From Scytonematopsis contorta HA4267-MV1 (GTDB taxonomy: Bacteria > Cyanobacteriota > Cyanobacteriia > Cyanobacteriales > Nostocaceae), in contig JAHHIC010000095.1 of NCBI GenBank assembly GCA_019359035.1, positions 1 to 61,765 of the forward strand: 61,765 bases of DNA, given 5' to 3'. Under the pieces are notes generated by a model. That model searched no databases and had not been told where the DNA came from. It saw only the letters and a program-made list of their open reading frames with translations. Position numbers and translations under genes: made by a program. This document shows, one piece after another, positions 34,201-44,200 of this stretch. Numbering within the stretch: position 1 is the stretch's first letter; the number at the start of each line of letters is the position of its first letter.

Positions 34201-36466
34201 TTTAGCGGAAGAGTTGCAAAGTCAGCAAACAGAACTTACGGATACTAACAAACGCCTAGGACAGCAAGCACAATCACTTAAAGCATCCGAAGAATTACTG
34301 AAAAATCAACAGGAGCAATTGCAGCAGACTAACGAAGAATTGGAAGAAAAAGCTGAATTGCTGGTGCTGCAAAAGCAGGAAGTAGAGCGTAAAAATAGCG
34401 AAATTGAACATGCTCGTCAAGCTTTAGAGGAAAAAGCCGAACAATTGGCGATAACTTCTAAATATAAATCCCAGTTTTTGGCAAATATGTCTCATGAGTT
34501 GCGAACGCCACTTAATAGTTTGTTAATTTTGGCGCGATTGCTATCTGATAACAGCGATAGAAATTTGACTGACAAGCAAGTGGAATACAGCCGCACTATC
34601 TACTCTGCTGGTAATGACTTGCTAACACTAATTAGTGATATCCTTGATTTGGCGAAAATTGAGTCAGGTACGATGTCGGTAGACATTCAGGAAATCTTAT
34701 TTATCGACTTGCAAAACAATATTGAAGGAAATTTTCGCGTAGTTGCAAATGAGCGCAAGCTTGATTTTCGTATCCATTTTGACTCGAACTTGCCCCGCGC
34801 TATTCATACCGACACAAAACGTCTACATCAGATATTAAAAAACTTACTGTCCAACGCCTTTAAATTTACTAAGCAAGGTCATGTCAGCCTTAATGTATCA
34901 TCTTGTAAGCAGGGCTGGAGCGCAGATAGAAAAATTCTTAACCGTGCTGAACAGGTCATAGCCTTTTGTGTAAGTGATACTGGTATTGGTATTGTCCCCG
35001 AAAAACAACAGATAATTTTTGAAGCTTTCCAACAAGCAGATGGCACCACTAGCCGTAAGTACGGTGGCACAGGTTTAGGCTTGTCAATTAGTCGGGAACT
35101 TGCTCATTTGTTAGGTGGGGAAATACGTTTAGTCAGCGAACCGGGCAAGGGTAGTACATTTACACTGTATCTACCACAGTATTATTTAAATAGTTCCACT
35201 CCTCCAAGTACTGATTTAGTCGAGAGAATGGAATTAGTAGAAATAAGCAGTGAGCAAGCAATAGAAGATGACCGAGAGAATATTCAACAGGGAGAGCGTG
35301 TCCTCTTAATAATTGAAGATGACTTGAATTTTGCCCGTATCTTGCTAGGTATGGCACGAGAACAAGATTTTAAAGGACTGGTAGCAACTCGTGGTGATGT
35401 TGGTTTGGCAATGGCGCGAGAATATAAGCCAACTGCCATTATGTTGGATATTCGCCTACCCGTAATGGATGGTTGGGCGATACTTGACCGCTTAAAACAC
35501 GACCCCAGCACCAGACATATTCCCGTTCACATTTTAAGCGCGGACAACGGGCACAAGCGAGGGTTGCAACAGGGAGCAATAGCCTATCTACAAAAACCCA
35601 TTAGCCACGAAATTTTACTGAACGCCTTAAGTAAAATTAAAGAATTTGTCGAACGTCCGGTAAAAAACCTCCTTATCGTCGAAGATGACGAAATTCAGCG
35701 CCAAAGCATCATCGAACTCATTGGTAATGGTGACGTAAACAGCTGTGGGGTGGGTACAGGAGAAGCTGCACTAGAAGCTTTAAAAAGTACTCATTTTGAC
35801 TGCCTGGTGTTAGATTTGGGATTGCCAGACATGAGTGGCTTTGAGTTAATCAAGCAAATCAAACAGCAACCCAATTATAGTTATTTACCTGTTATTATTT
35901 ACACCGGTAAAGAATTAACCCCACAAGAAGAAAGCGAACTACGACGCATTTCCGATAGCATCATTATTAAAGAAGTGCGTTCGCCCGAACGTCTTCTAGA
36001 CGAAACAGCCTTATTTTTGCATCGCGTGCAGGAAAACTTACCCTCACCAAAACAGCAAATACTTAAACAAGTACAGCTTCATGACTCGGTTTTAGTAGGG
36101 AAAAAAGTTTTAATAGTTGACGACGACGTCCGGAACATCTTTGCTCTCACAAGCTTACTGGAGTGTTTTCAAATGCGAATACTTTACGCCGAAAACGGTA
36201 TGGAGGGTATTTCGATACTGCAAAGTCATCCTGATATTGACATTGCTTTAATAGACATCATGATGCCAGAAATGGACGGCTATGAAATGATACAAACCAT
36301 ACGTGCTAATAATCCCTTTAAAACTTTACCTATAATTGCCTTAACAGCAAAAGCAATGAAAGGCGACAGAGAAAAATGTATTGAAGCCGGAGCTTCAGAT
36401 TACATTACTAAACCTGTTGAAAATCAACAGTTGCTCTCACTTTTGAGAGTCTGGTTATATAAGTAA
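31259..36466 (+). CDS. Poly-HAMP hybrid histidine kinase with GAF and three receiver domains
   Basis: A 1735-residue soluble protein. Residues about 1-145 hold a degenerate HAMP-like start; from about 147 to 790 seven nearly identical 92-residue HAMP pairs follow, each with NTMV(D/E)[14 protein letters not shown] and [15 protein letters not shown] domain lies near 825-965 and a coiled coil near 975-1065. The kinase core has SHELRTPLN (His near 1080), N box [15 protein letters not shown] and GTGLGLSIS. Three receivers follow at about 1346, 1470 and 1615 with acceptor Asp in LDIRLP, LDLGLP and IDIMMP. The plan is that of group III (Nik1-type) kinases, which sense osmotic or mechanical stress through HAMP stacks without membrane segments. 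No ribosome site is seen before the ATG. Confidence 0.92.
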   Translation: MHTTQATNDTNDIDLKQLLRILAEVKKGDFSARMPIDHTGIAGKIADTLNDIIDMNERMANELERISGVVGKEGKISERASIGSVRGAWKSSIDSVNTLIIDLSEPTAETARVIRAVANGDLSQTIPTSIQGRPLQGEFLQTARIVNTMVEQLNSFASEVTRVAREVGNEGKLGVQAEVPGVGGTWKDLTDSVNSMAGNLTAQVRNIAEVTTAVANGNLSKKITVNVKGEILELKNTINTMVDQLNSFASEVTRVAREVGTEGKLGVQADVKGVAGTWKDLTDSVNSMAGNLTAQVRNIAEVTTAVAGGDLSKKITVNVKGEILELKNTINTMVDQLNSFASEVTRVAREVGAEGKLGGQAKVLGVGGTWKDLTDSVNFMAGSLTAQVRNIAEVTTAVATGDLSKKITVDVKGEILELKNTINTMVDQLNSFASEVTRVAREVGSEGKLGVQAEVRGVAGTWKDLTDSVNFMAGSLTAQVRNIAEVTTAVANGDLSKKITADVKGEILELKNTINTMVDQLNSFASEVTRVAREVGTEGKLGVQAYVRGVGGTWKDLTDNVNLMAGNLTGQVRNIAEVATAIAGGDLSKKITVDVKGEILHLKSTINTMVDQLNSFASEVTRVAREVGTEGKLGGQAQVTGVAGIWKDLTDNVNSMAGNLTAQVRGIAKIVTAVANGDLKRKLMLDAKGEIETLAETINEMIDTLATFADQVTTVAREVGIEGKLGGQAMVPGASGIWRDLTDNVNELAANLTNQVRAITEVATAVTKGDLTRSISVEAQGEVAALKDNINQMIANLRETTRKNTEQDWLKTNLAKFTRMLQGQRDLETVSKLILSELTPLVSAQHGLFYIMETAVNNPPFLKLISSYAHRERKNLSNCFFLGEGLVGQCALEKERILLIQVPNDYIKISSGLGEATPLNIVVLPVVFEGQVTAVIELASFHRFSEIHLTFLDQLTESIAIVLNTISASMRTEELLKQSQSLAEELQSQQTELTDTNKRLGQQAQSLKASEELLKNQQEQLQQTNEELEEKAELLVLQKQEVERKNSEIEHARQALEEKAEQLAITSKYKSQFLANMSHELRTPLNSLLILARLLSDNSDRNLTDKQVEYSRTIYSAGNDLLTLISDILDLAKIESGTMSVDIQEILFIDLQNNIEGNFRVVANERKLDFRIHFDSNLPRAIHTDTKRLHQILKNLLSNAFKFTKQGHVSLNVSSCKQGWSADRKILNRAEQVIAFCVSDTGIGIVPEKQQIIFEAFQQADGTTSRKYGGTGLGLSISRELAHLLGGEIRLVSEPGKGSTFTLYLPQYYLNSSTPPSTDLVERMELVEISSEQAIEDDRENIQQGERVLLIIEDDLNFARILLGMAREQDFKGLVATRGDVGLAMAREYKPTAIMLDIRLPVMDGWAILDRLKHDPSTRHIPVHILSADNGHKRGLQQGAIAYLQKPISHEILLNALSKIKEFVERPVKNLLIVEDDEIQRQSIIELIGNGDVNSCGVGTGEAALEALKSTHFDCLVLDLGLPDMSGFELIKQIKQQPNYSYLPVIIYTGKELTPQEESELRRISDSIIIKEVRSPERLLDETALFLHRVQENLPSPKQQILKQVQLHDSVLVGKKVLIVDDDVRNIFALTSLLECFQMRILYAENGMEGISILQSHPDIDIALIDIMMPEMDGYEMIQTIRANNPFKTLPIIALTAKAMKGDREKCIEAGASDYITKPVENQQLLSLLRVWLYK
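31697..33629 (+). repeat. Seven tandem 276-base coding repeats (HAMP units)
   Basis: The nucleotide sequence repeats with a period of 276 bases, including runs such as TTGACCAGCTCAACTCCTTT and GCGCGGGAGGTGGG. Similarity among units 2-5 is much higher than needed for protein function alone, which suggests recent duplication or gene conversion. The number of units is likely to vary between strains and to be miscounted in short-read assemblies. Confidence 0.85.
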
Positions 36467-36726
36467 GCTCATGGAAAAATATTTCGTATACAATCTTATG
36501 TGTAAATTTCTATACTAGAAAGTTTCCGTGTAAGTTTTTTTACGGGTTTTCCCTATTTTTTCCGACTTTATGGGAAATTTGCACAAAGGTGACCGCTTGT
36601 TTGAGAAGCTTTGAAATTTGAAATGCAGAATTTTGTCTGGATTAGAAGTATAAAGGCAATCACGGGAGAAAATTCCTCCCAACCAGCGTCAAAATTCCTG
36701 TAAATAACATCAAGAGATTTCCGAAA

Positions 36727-37176
36727 GTGCCTATTTTATCCCGCATTCCTCAAAAGCTATCCTTTAAAATAGCCCTAATCGCTACCACCTTTTTTACTCT
36801 TAACATACTCCTTTTTCCACCTGTCCATGCTTGCAGACCCGCACCAGGAAGCAAACCTGCAACCCTAGAAGCTCGTATTAAACAAACTTCCTACGTATTT
36901 GATGGAACAGTTATTCGAGTCAATCAAGATAAATTAACAATCAGAGTCAAGCGCTATTTCAAAGGCAAAGGTCCGCGAAATATCGTTTTATCGGGATTTA
37001 ATCAAACCTCATGTCAAAATATCATCAACAAAACAGGAGGTAGATATTTATTTTTCGCCCAAAACCAAAGTAAAAATAGCTGGAATGCGACTTATGACGG
37101 AGCTTTCGGTTCGGTTCGGGAATGGAATGAACAGACAGAAACTGAGTTGAAAAACTTGGGTTTAATTAAACGTTAA
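36727..37176 (+). CDS. Secreted small protein of unknown function
   Basis: A 149-residue protein from a GTG start. Residues about 12-35 (FKIALIATTFFTLNILLFPP) form a signal peptide ending before ACRPAPG. The mature part TLEARIKQTSYVFDGTVIRV, then YFKGKGPRNIVLSGFNQTSC and GGRYLFFAQNQ looks like a small beta-barrel reminiscent of NTR/TIMP-like folds, with two cysteines that could pair. I do not assign a function. It stands alone after the hybrid kinase. Confidence 0.65.
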   Translation: MPILSRIPQKLSFKIALIATTFFTLNILLFPPVHACRPAPGSKPATLEARIKQTSYVFDGTVIRVNQDKLTIRVKRYFKGKGPRNIVLSGFNQTSCQNIINKTGGRYLFFAQNQSKNSWNATYDGAFGSVREWNEQTETELKNLGLIKR

Positions 37177-37644
37177 TATATTGTAGATATTGTTTCTTAA
37201 AGGGTGTTAAATAACAGGGTGTTAAATACCAGGGCGGTTCGGGATGCCCACTCCACAAGAGTTTCATTTTTTTATACCTAACTCCACTGAGAAGCACAAT
37301 ATAAAATAATTATTAAGCCCCAGAAACCTTATTATTAGTCCTCTTTTAGAGGACTTTAGCTTTTAGACAAGGACTAAAGTCCTTGGTCTATGGTACGAAT
37401 AATGCTTAATATTCTCTTTATAAATACCATTTTAGCGACTTAAAGATAATGTAACCAATCGAAAGTCAAAAGTAAACAGAGTAAGTCCTTATTCGTTCTT
37501 TATTTTCATAAGATAAACTCATAAATCAGTATAAACCTTGTTTAGCAAGCGTTTCAAAAAAAATATATTTTTCCTGCATAATTACTTCATTCTAACTCTA
37601 ATTATTATATATACCCATCCCCATTACTAACAATGGAGGTATCA
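37177..37644. repeat. Spacer with a lone MITE-family arm (37334-37434)
   Basis: TAGTCCTCTTTTAGAGGACT, then TTTAGCTTTTAGACAAGGAC and AATATTCTCTTTATAAATACC repeat, in inverse direction, the arm sequences of the element at 13966-14222, ending ATACCATTTT instead of the full ACACCCTCT. It is thus a degraded copy. The rest holds no gene; GGAGG at 37634-37638 serves the next gene. Confidence 0.55.
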
Positions 37645-37938
37645 ATGATTACAACTAAACTGGCAGCTAAAAACAATAAGATTAATTACCAGACTAGTGT
37701 ATTAAATAGTAAAAAAGTAGTATCAAGGCTGCCAACCTCTGTATTAATGCCATCACCAAAGTTTTGCCAAAAGCAACAAGTCTCATTTATCGGTGGGAGC
37801 GGAATCATCAAAGGTTGTCGAATGGATTCAGGAACATGGACTTATGCAGTTGAAATGCCACTTGGTGTAGAGCCAAGCATGGGTAGAATAGGTTCAGAAA
37901 CTACCATATTTCTACAAGAAGAGGACATTAAAACATAG
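37645..37938 (+). CDS. Small conserved-looking beta-rich protein upstream of the sigma factor
   Basis: The GGAGG at 37634-37638 fixes the start at the ATG at 37645 rather than at 37633, giving 97 residues. The N-terminal third is basic and polar. The remainder, QKQQVSFIGGSGIIKGCRMD, then SGTWTYAVEMPLG and MGRIGSETTIFLQEEDI, looks like a small SH3/KOW-type barrel found in cyanobacterial hypothetical proteins. Two cysteines (PKFC and KGCR) could bind metal. It lies 160 bases upstream of the sigma gene; whether they are linked is unknown. Confidence 0.6.
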   Translation: MITTKLAAKNNKINYQTSVLNSKKVVSRLPTSVLMPSPKFCQKQQVSFIGGSGIIKGCRMDSGTWTYAVEMPLGVEPSMGRIGSETTIFLQEEDIKT

Positions 37939-38098
37939 TTAATAATTTCGTATTTACCATAATCTATCACAGGGGCAAAATCTTGACAGAAGCTATATAT
38001 AAAATGAGTGAATTTAATGTACGTCTCTCTTATTATAAAAGAGAGATTTTGACTTTTGGCTCTATTATTTATTTACTATAATTTAGGAGAATTTAAGA

Positions 38099-39091
38099 AT
38101 GTCTAAACTAATTAGCCAAGCCAATAAAACAAACACAACATTTTCTTCTGATATAGTGCGAACGTATTTACGTGATATTGGTCGCATACCGTTGTTAACC
38201 CACGAGCAAGAAATTGTTTATGGGAAACAAGTACAAAAAATGATGAAGCTGCTAGATGCAAAGAAAGTTTTGGAAAACAAACTAAATCGCGAACTCAGCT
38301 TAGAAGAATGGGCAGCTGATGTTTTTCTATCTGAAAATGAGGTACAAAAAACTATTGAGCAAGGCAAACATGCCAAAGAAAGGATGATTGCAGCAAATTT
38401 GCGCTTAGTAGTAACTATTGCAAAAAAATATCAAAAAAGAAATGTGGAATTTCTGGATTTAATTCAAGAAGGAAGCATAGGATTAGAACGATGTGTAGAG
38501 AAATTTGACCCTCAATTCGGTTATAAGTTTTCTACCTATGCTTTTTGGTGGATTCGTCAAGGAATTACTCGTGCAATTTCTCAGCAATCACGGTCTATTC
38601 GCTTACCTGTTCATATTTTTGAAAAGCTTAATCAAATTAAAAAAGTTCAACGAGAGCTAGCTCAAAAATTGGGACATTCTCCTTCTGTTAACGAAGTTGC
38701 TAAAGAACTTCAACTTGAACCATTTCAAATTCGTGATTACCTAAAAATAGCAAGTAGCCCAGTTTCTTTGGATATGCAAATTGGCGAAAATGAAGATACT
38801 CAGTTACTAGAAATACTAGAGGATAAAACCTCATCGCCAGAACAACATATTATTCAGGAATCTTTGCGGCAGGAATTGAAAAAAATGCTAAGAGAATTAA
38901 CTCCCCAACAGCAAACAGTGTTAGTTCTACGTTTCGGTTTAGAAGATGGCCAAGAAATGTCTTTAGCGAAAGTCGGAGCTAAATTAAATCTTAGTAGGGA
39001 GCGCATTCGCCAATTAGAACGTGATGCTTTAACTCTAATGCGTCGCCGTTTTTTAAAGATTGCCAAAATGGAAGATTATGTTGCTTCTTGA
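38099..39091 (+). CDS. Group 2 sigma-70 factor (SigB/C/D/E type)
   Basis: A 330-residue primary-like sigma factor. Region 1.2 is DIVRTYLRDIGRIPLLTHEQ, region 2 LRLVVTIAKKYQKRNVEFLD, then QEGSIGLERCVEKFDPQFGY and FSTYAFWWIRQGITRAI, region 3 RSIRLPVHIFEKLNQIKK and region 4.2 MSLAKVGAKLNLSRERIRQL. It lacks the long region 1.1 of SigA. Compared with the usual RGVEKFDP-x-(K/R)GYKFSTYA-Y-WWIRQAITRA it has Cys for Gly, QFG, Phe and Gly substitutions, so its promoter preference may differ. Group 2 factors adapt cyanobacteria to light, nitrogen or stress. A GGAG-like site precedes the ATG. The CHAT/WD40 gene pair begins 500 bases downstream. Confidence 0.9.
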   Translation: MSKLISQANKTNTTFSSDIVRTYLRDIGRIPLLTHEQEIVYGKQVQKMMKLLDAKKVLENKLNRELSLEEWAADVFLSENEVQKTIEQGKHAKERMIAANLRLVVTIAKKYQKRNVEFLDLIQEGSIGLERCVEKFDPQFGYKFSTYAFWWIRQGITRAISQQSRSIRLPVHIFEKLNQIKKVQRELAQKLGHSPSVNEVAKELQLEPFQIRDYLKIASSPVSLDMQIGENEDTQLLEILEDKTSSPEQHIIQESLRQELKKMLRELTPQQQTVLVLRFGLEDGQEMSLAKVGAKLNLSRERIRQLERDALTLMRRRFLKIAKMEDYVAS

Positions 39092-39097
39092 GTATAG

Positions 39098-39142
39098 ACC
39101 TAACCCCCCTACCCCCCTTCCCTTATAGGGAAGGGGGGTTTT
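39098..39142 (+). terminator. G/C-rich hairpin terminator after the sigma gene
   Basis: CCCCCCTTCCC (39112-39122), loop TTATA, GGGAAGGGGGG (39128-39138), then TTTT. It begins only seven bases after the stop codon and matches the hairpin that follows the REC/TrxR-like gene at 27187. Confidence 0.6.
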
Positions 39143-39213
39143 AAAGGCGATGTGAAACGATGATAAACTAATAATATTATGTACAAGAGCTTACCCATAA
39201 TACACACAATGTA

Positions 39214-39241
39214 GTAGAGACGTTACATGTAACGTCTCTAC
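39214..39241. repeat. Perfect 28-base palindrome GTAGAGACGTTACA / TGTAACGTCTCTAC
   Basis: Fourteen bases on each side match exactly with no loop. It belongs to the dispersed GTAGAGACG family. It is the main feature of the 500-base spacer before the CHAT gene; the remaining part is AT-rich with no gene seen. Confidence 0.7.
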
Positions 39242-39595
39242 AGATATTCTAATTACGGTCTTCTTGCCGGATATGATATAACGATATAACATAATATTAA
39301 AAATATACAAGTAATAATTAACATAAAATGCATTGATATAAATCACAGATGTCAATGATACAAATCAATAAGTGCTTGTATAAATTAATATAAATTAGCA
39401 ATGAGTTTTTTTATATACTAAGTACACTCCAATGAAATGTATCTGTAATAACACTAGCAGCCAAAATCAAGTATTAAAATGATTCCCAGTATATCAAGAT
39501 ACTAATCAGGGTTAAGCCGTCTAAAAAATGGCGGTGGTAATTAGGGTGGCATTACCGTAATACCTCAGTAAAAATATTGGCGGCTCGGTAACACA

Positions 39596-41236
39596 GTGAA
39601 GAAAATATTAATATTGTCGGCAAATCCAACAAATACAAGCAGTTTGCGCTTGGATAAGGAAGTGCGCGAAATTCAAACAGGATTGGAACGCGCCAAGAAA
39701 AAAGATGAGTTTGAAGTCATCTCTAAATGGGCTGTGCGTCCTGAGGATTTGCGTCGTGCTTTGTTGGATTACGAGCCTCAAATTGTACATTTTTGTGGGC
39801 ATGGTTTAGGTAATGGGGGCTTAGTGCTGGAAAATCATGCTGGAGAAGCACAAATTGTCAGTACTGAAGCTTTAGCTAACTTATTTCAATTATTCGAGAC
39901 TAAAATTGAGTGCGTCTTACTTAATGCTTGTTACTCAGAAGTACAAGCTCAAGCAATTAACCAACACATTAACTATGTAGTTGGAATGAATCAATCAATT
40001 GGTGACGCAGCAGCAATTAAGTTTGCTGAAGGATTTTATGATGCGTTAGGTGCAGGAAAAGATGTTAAGCTTGCTTTTGAATTAGGGCGTAATGCTATTG
40101 AATTAGAAAATATTCCTGAATCTTTAACTCCGGTAATTTTTATTAAAAAAAGTGATAATTATTCATTAGTTAGCAATGAGAATATTTATCCTACTTCTAC
40201 AATCGAATATCCAGAAGGTCCAGTACCTTTAAATTCTATTTTCTACATTGAGCGTCCACCTATTGAAGCAAAATGTTATGAAACAATTACCCAACCAGGC
40301 GCTCTGATTCGCATCAAAGCACCCCGACATATGGGTAAAACTTCATTAATCACGAGAATTCTCCACCATGCAAAACAACAGAAATATCAGGCAGCATATT
40401 TAAATTTCCAAGGTGAAGGAGCAGGTTTTTTTTCTAGCTTAGATATTTTCTTGCAGTGGTTTTGTGCAAGTATCGCTGACAAGTTAAATTTACCTGATAA
40501 TTTGTCTGAGTATTGGAATGGTTTTTTAGGTGCTCAGGTTAAAAGCACCAAATACTTAGAGCGATATTTATTACCTAATATTAATAATGCTCTTACTTTA
40601 GGTTTAGATGAAGTCGATGAAATTTTTAAGCATCCTCAAATTGCTCCTGATTTCTTTGGACTGTTACGTTCCTGGCATGAGTTAGCAAAAAACGAACCTC
40701 TTTGGCAAAAGTTGAGATTAATTTTTGTACATTCCAAGGAAGTTTATATACCTCTGAATGTGAATCAATCTCCTTTTAACGTTGGTTTACCACTGGAACT
40801 ACCTCAACTTAATCAATGCCAAGTACAAGAGCTCGTAAAACGTCACGGACTTAATTGGAGTCAGTGGCAACTTGAACAAATTATGACTCTGCTAGGTGGA
40901 CATCCTTATTTAGTGCGGATGGCTCTTTATAAAATAGTCCGCGACCAGATGGCTTTTGAGGAGCTTTTGCAAATTGCCGCAACTGAGCAAGGCCCATACG
41001 ATAGCCACTTGCGTCGCCATTTATTAAACTTGGCTAGTGATGAAAATTTGCAAGCTGCGGTCAAATTTATCTTTGCAGCCGATGTACCAGTGGAATTAGC
41101 AACAGTAAATTATACAGAAGCCTTTAAGCTCCGCAGTATGGGATTGGTAAAATCTCAGGGAAATCAGGTGATGCCTTTGTGTGACCTTTACCGTCAATAT
41201 TTTCGTTATCATCTGAGGTTTGACAGATGGACATAA
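39596..41236 (+). CDS. CHAT-domain protease fused to an AAA-like (STAND-type) ATPase
   Basis: A 546-residue protein from a GTG start. Residues 1-185 are a CHAT caspase-like domain: MKKILILSANPTNTSSLRLD, the histidine box VHFCGHG (His69) and the cysteine box LLNACYS (Cys112), i.e. a complete catalytic dyad, then VGMNQSIGDAAAIKFAEGFY. Residues about 205-540 are an AAA-like domain of the kind abundant in cyanobacteria, with Walker A APRHMGKTS (242-250), Walker B LGLDEVDE (Asp338, Glu339) and winged-helix-like QIMTLLGGHPYLVRMALYK. There is no sensor repeat. The stop overlaps the next start by 10 bases, so the protein is made together with an AAA-WD40 partner. Likely a protease effector switched by the ATPase. 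Confidence 0.88.
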   Translation: MKKILILSANPTNTSSLRLDKEVREIQTGLERAKKKDEFEVISKWAVRPEDLRRALLDYEPQIVHFCGHGLGNGGLVLENHAGEAQIVSTEALANLFQLFETKIECVLLNACYSEVQAQAINQHINYVVGMNQSIGDAAAIKFAEGFYDALGAGKDVKLAFELGRNAIELENIPESLTPVIFIKKSDNYSLVSNENIYPTSTIEYPEGPVPLNSIFYIERPPIEAKCYETITQPGALIRIKAPRHMGKTSLITRILHHAKQQKYQAAYLNFQGEGAGFFSSLDIFLQWFCASIADKLNLPDNLSEYWNGFLGAQVKSTKYLERYLLPNINNALTLGLDEVDEIFKHPQIAPDFFGLLRSWHELAKNEPLWQKLRLIFVHSKEVYIPLNVNQSPFNVGLPLELPQLNQCQVQELVKRHGLNWSQWQLEQIMTLLGGHPYLVRMALYKIVRDQMAFEELLQIAATEQGPYDSHLRRHLLNLASDENLQAAVKFIFAADVPVELATVNYTEAFKLRSMGLVKSQGNQVMPLCDLYRQYFRYHLRFDRWT

Positions 41237-44200
41237 AAGCTCCTCTTGCCTATGAATATCAAGTTGGGGGTAGTTTGCCAATAAATGCTCCCACCTATGT
41301 TCGACGAAAAGCAGACGAAGACCTGTATCAAGGCTTAAAAAATGGAGATTTTTGTTACATCCTAAACGCCCGCCAGATGGGTAAATCTAGCTTGCGAGTA
41401 CAGGTGATGAAACGATTGCAAGATGAGGGGTATGCCTGTGCTGCAGTAGATATTACCGCCATTGGCACAGCAGATATTACCCCAGAGAGATGGTATGCGG
41501 GGGTAATTGATAGGTTGGTCGCGAGTTTCAAATTTGACAATGATTTTGATTTATATAAATGGTGGGATAAAAACGCTTTGCTTTCTCCAGTACAGAAGTT
41601 TAGCAAGTTTATTGAAACTGTACTGCTAGAGAAAATTACTGAAAAAATAGTAATATTTATTGATGAAATTGATAGCATCCTCAGCTTAGAATTCAATTTA
41701 GATGATTTTTTTGCAGTTATCCGGGAGTCCTACAATCGTCGAGCTGACCAAATTGCTTATAACCGCCTTACCTTTACTTTAATTGGTGTGTCTACACCTT
41801 CAGATTTAATAAAAGATAGGCGACGTACACCTTTCAATATTGGTCGTGCAATTGATTTGACGGGATTCCAACTACATGAGACAGAACCGCTAAGTCAAGG
41901 TTTGGCAATACTAGGCAATTCTCAAAAGTTGATAAAAGCCGTTTTGGACTGGACTGGGGGACAACCCTTTTTGACTCAAAAGGTTTGTAAGTTACTAACT
42001 ACAGGTAGTAATATTCCTGCTGGAGAGGAAGACATTTGTGTTGCAAACTTAGTGCAATCACAAATTATTGATATTTGGGAAGCGAAAGACGAACCAGAGC
42101 ATCTAAGAACTATTCGTAATAGAGTTGTGAGAATTGATGAAAAGTTTACTGGGCGACTTTTGGGTTTATGTCAGCAAATTTTGACATCATCTCTGAAAAA
42201 TGAAGGTGAGGAAGGGATAGAAGCAGACGATAGTCCCAAACAAAAACAATTGCGTTTGACGGGATTAGTAGTTAGACGAGAAGGAAAATTAAGAATTTAC
42301 AATCGCATTTATGAGTCGGTCTTTAATTTAAATTGGGTTGAGGAAGAACTCAGGAAGCTACGTCCTTATGCTGAGGCTTTAAAAGCTTGGATAGCTTCAG
42401 ATTACCAAGATGAGTCTCGGCTTTTATCTGGGAGAGCGTTGCGAGATGCACTTGTTTGGGTAAAAGAAAAAAGTTTAAGCGATGAAGATAATAATTTTTT
42501 ACGTGCTTGTCAGGAATCAGCTAACCAAAAGGCACACCGGGACCTAAAAGCTGAGAGGAAAGCTAAACAAATTTTGGCAGAAGCCCAACAAAAAGCACAA
42601 CTAGCTTTTGAAGAGGAAAGGAAGGCAAATCAACGTTTAGCGCAAGTCCAAGAAAATACACAATTAGCTTTAGAGAAACAAAGACAGGTAAATCAGCGGA
42701 CAAAATGGCGAACTGGCATTGGGTTAGGAGTATTATCCTTGTCTATATTTGGGTTCGTAACCGCATTAGTATTCGCAGGAAAAGCAAAGGAAGAACTTAC
42801 TCAAGCACAACTTACAGCAAACACAGAACAACTTGCAGCAAAACAGGCAAAACAAGAAAAACAAAAAGCTATTGTTACACAACAAAAAGCCGAGCAGAAA
42901 GCTAAAGAAGCAAATAATAAAGTGAGAGAGGCAAATAATATAAATAACAAAATACGCCAAGAGATACATCAAAAATTACAACAGGTAAATCAGGAGATTG
43001 AACAGGCTAAGCAAAAAGTGACATCTAAAACTAAAGCAGCAGAAGATGCAGAAAACAAAAGATTGCAAGCACAAAAACAAGTGCAGCAAGCAGAACAACA
43101 ATTACAGCAAGCCAAAACATACCTTTACACTATTCAAGGAAAGCTAGACAATGCACAACAAAAACAACAGTTAGCACAACAACAAATGCAGCAAGCTCAA
43201 ATTGAAAGCAAAGAATCAGAAGTAGCACGTGCGGAGGCAGTAATAGCGCATAAAATAGCCTTTAATCAAAAACAACGGATACAAAATCAACTGGAACAAG
43301 TTAATAATAGCTTTGAAATAGCCCAAAAAAGTATAGAGTTAGAAAGAGAAGCAAATAATGCGTTACAACAGTTTAAAGAATCAAAACAAATAGAAGGTTT
43401 AATATCAGCAATAAAAGTTGCCAAAGAACTAAACAATCTAATAAAAAACCAGCCTTTAGGAGAATATCCTACATACAGTCCTTTATTTAATTTACAAAGC
43501 ATTCTGGCTGAAATTAGTAAAAATTTAAATCCGCAAAATCGTTTAGAAGAACATAAAAAAGAAGTCTGGAATGTGAAATTTAGTCCTGATGGAGAAATTC
43601 TAGCATCCACTAGTTTGGACAATACTATCAAAGTATGGAAAAAGGATGGTACTTTGATGATAACTCATGATTTTGCAGCTTCAAGTATCAATTTTAGCCC
43701 ATCTGGGCAAACATTAGCGTCTGGTGGTTGGGACGGAACTATAAAACTTTGGAAACGTGATGGTCAATTATTACAAACCTTTAAAGGGCATACAGGTTCA
43801 GTATATAGTATTAGTTTTAGCCCCGATGGAAAATTTTTAGCCTCAGCTAGTTCCGACCAAAGCATAAAAATCTGGAATCAAAACGGTAACTTACTACAAA
43901 CTTTTAAAGAACATGAAGGTGAAGTGCGGAGCATAAATTTTAGTCCAGATGGAGAAACTTTAGTTTCTGCTGACAACAACAACACAATAAAAGTTTGGAC
44001 AAAAGATGGCAACTTGATAAAAACTTTCCAACATAGTGAAAATGAGAATTGTAAAAAGAATGATTATGTCAGAGAAAATTGCGAAGTGTTTAGCGTCATT
44101 TTTAGTCCAGATGGAAAGACTTTAGCTTCGGCAAGTGCTGACAGAACTATTAAAATTTGGCAAACAGATGGAACTTTGATAAATACCCTCAAAGAACATA

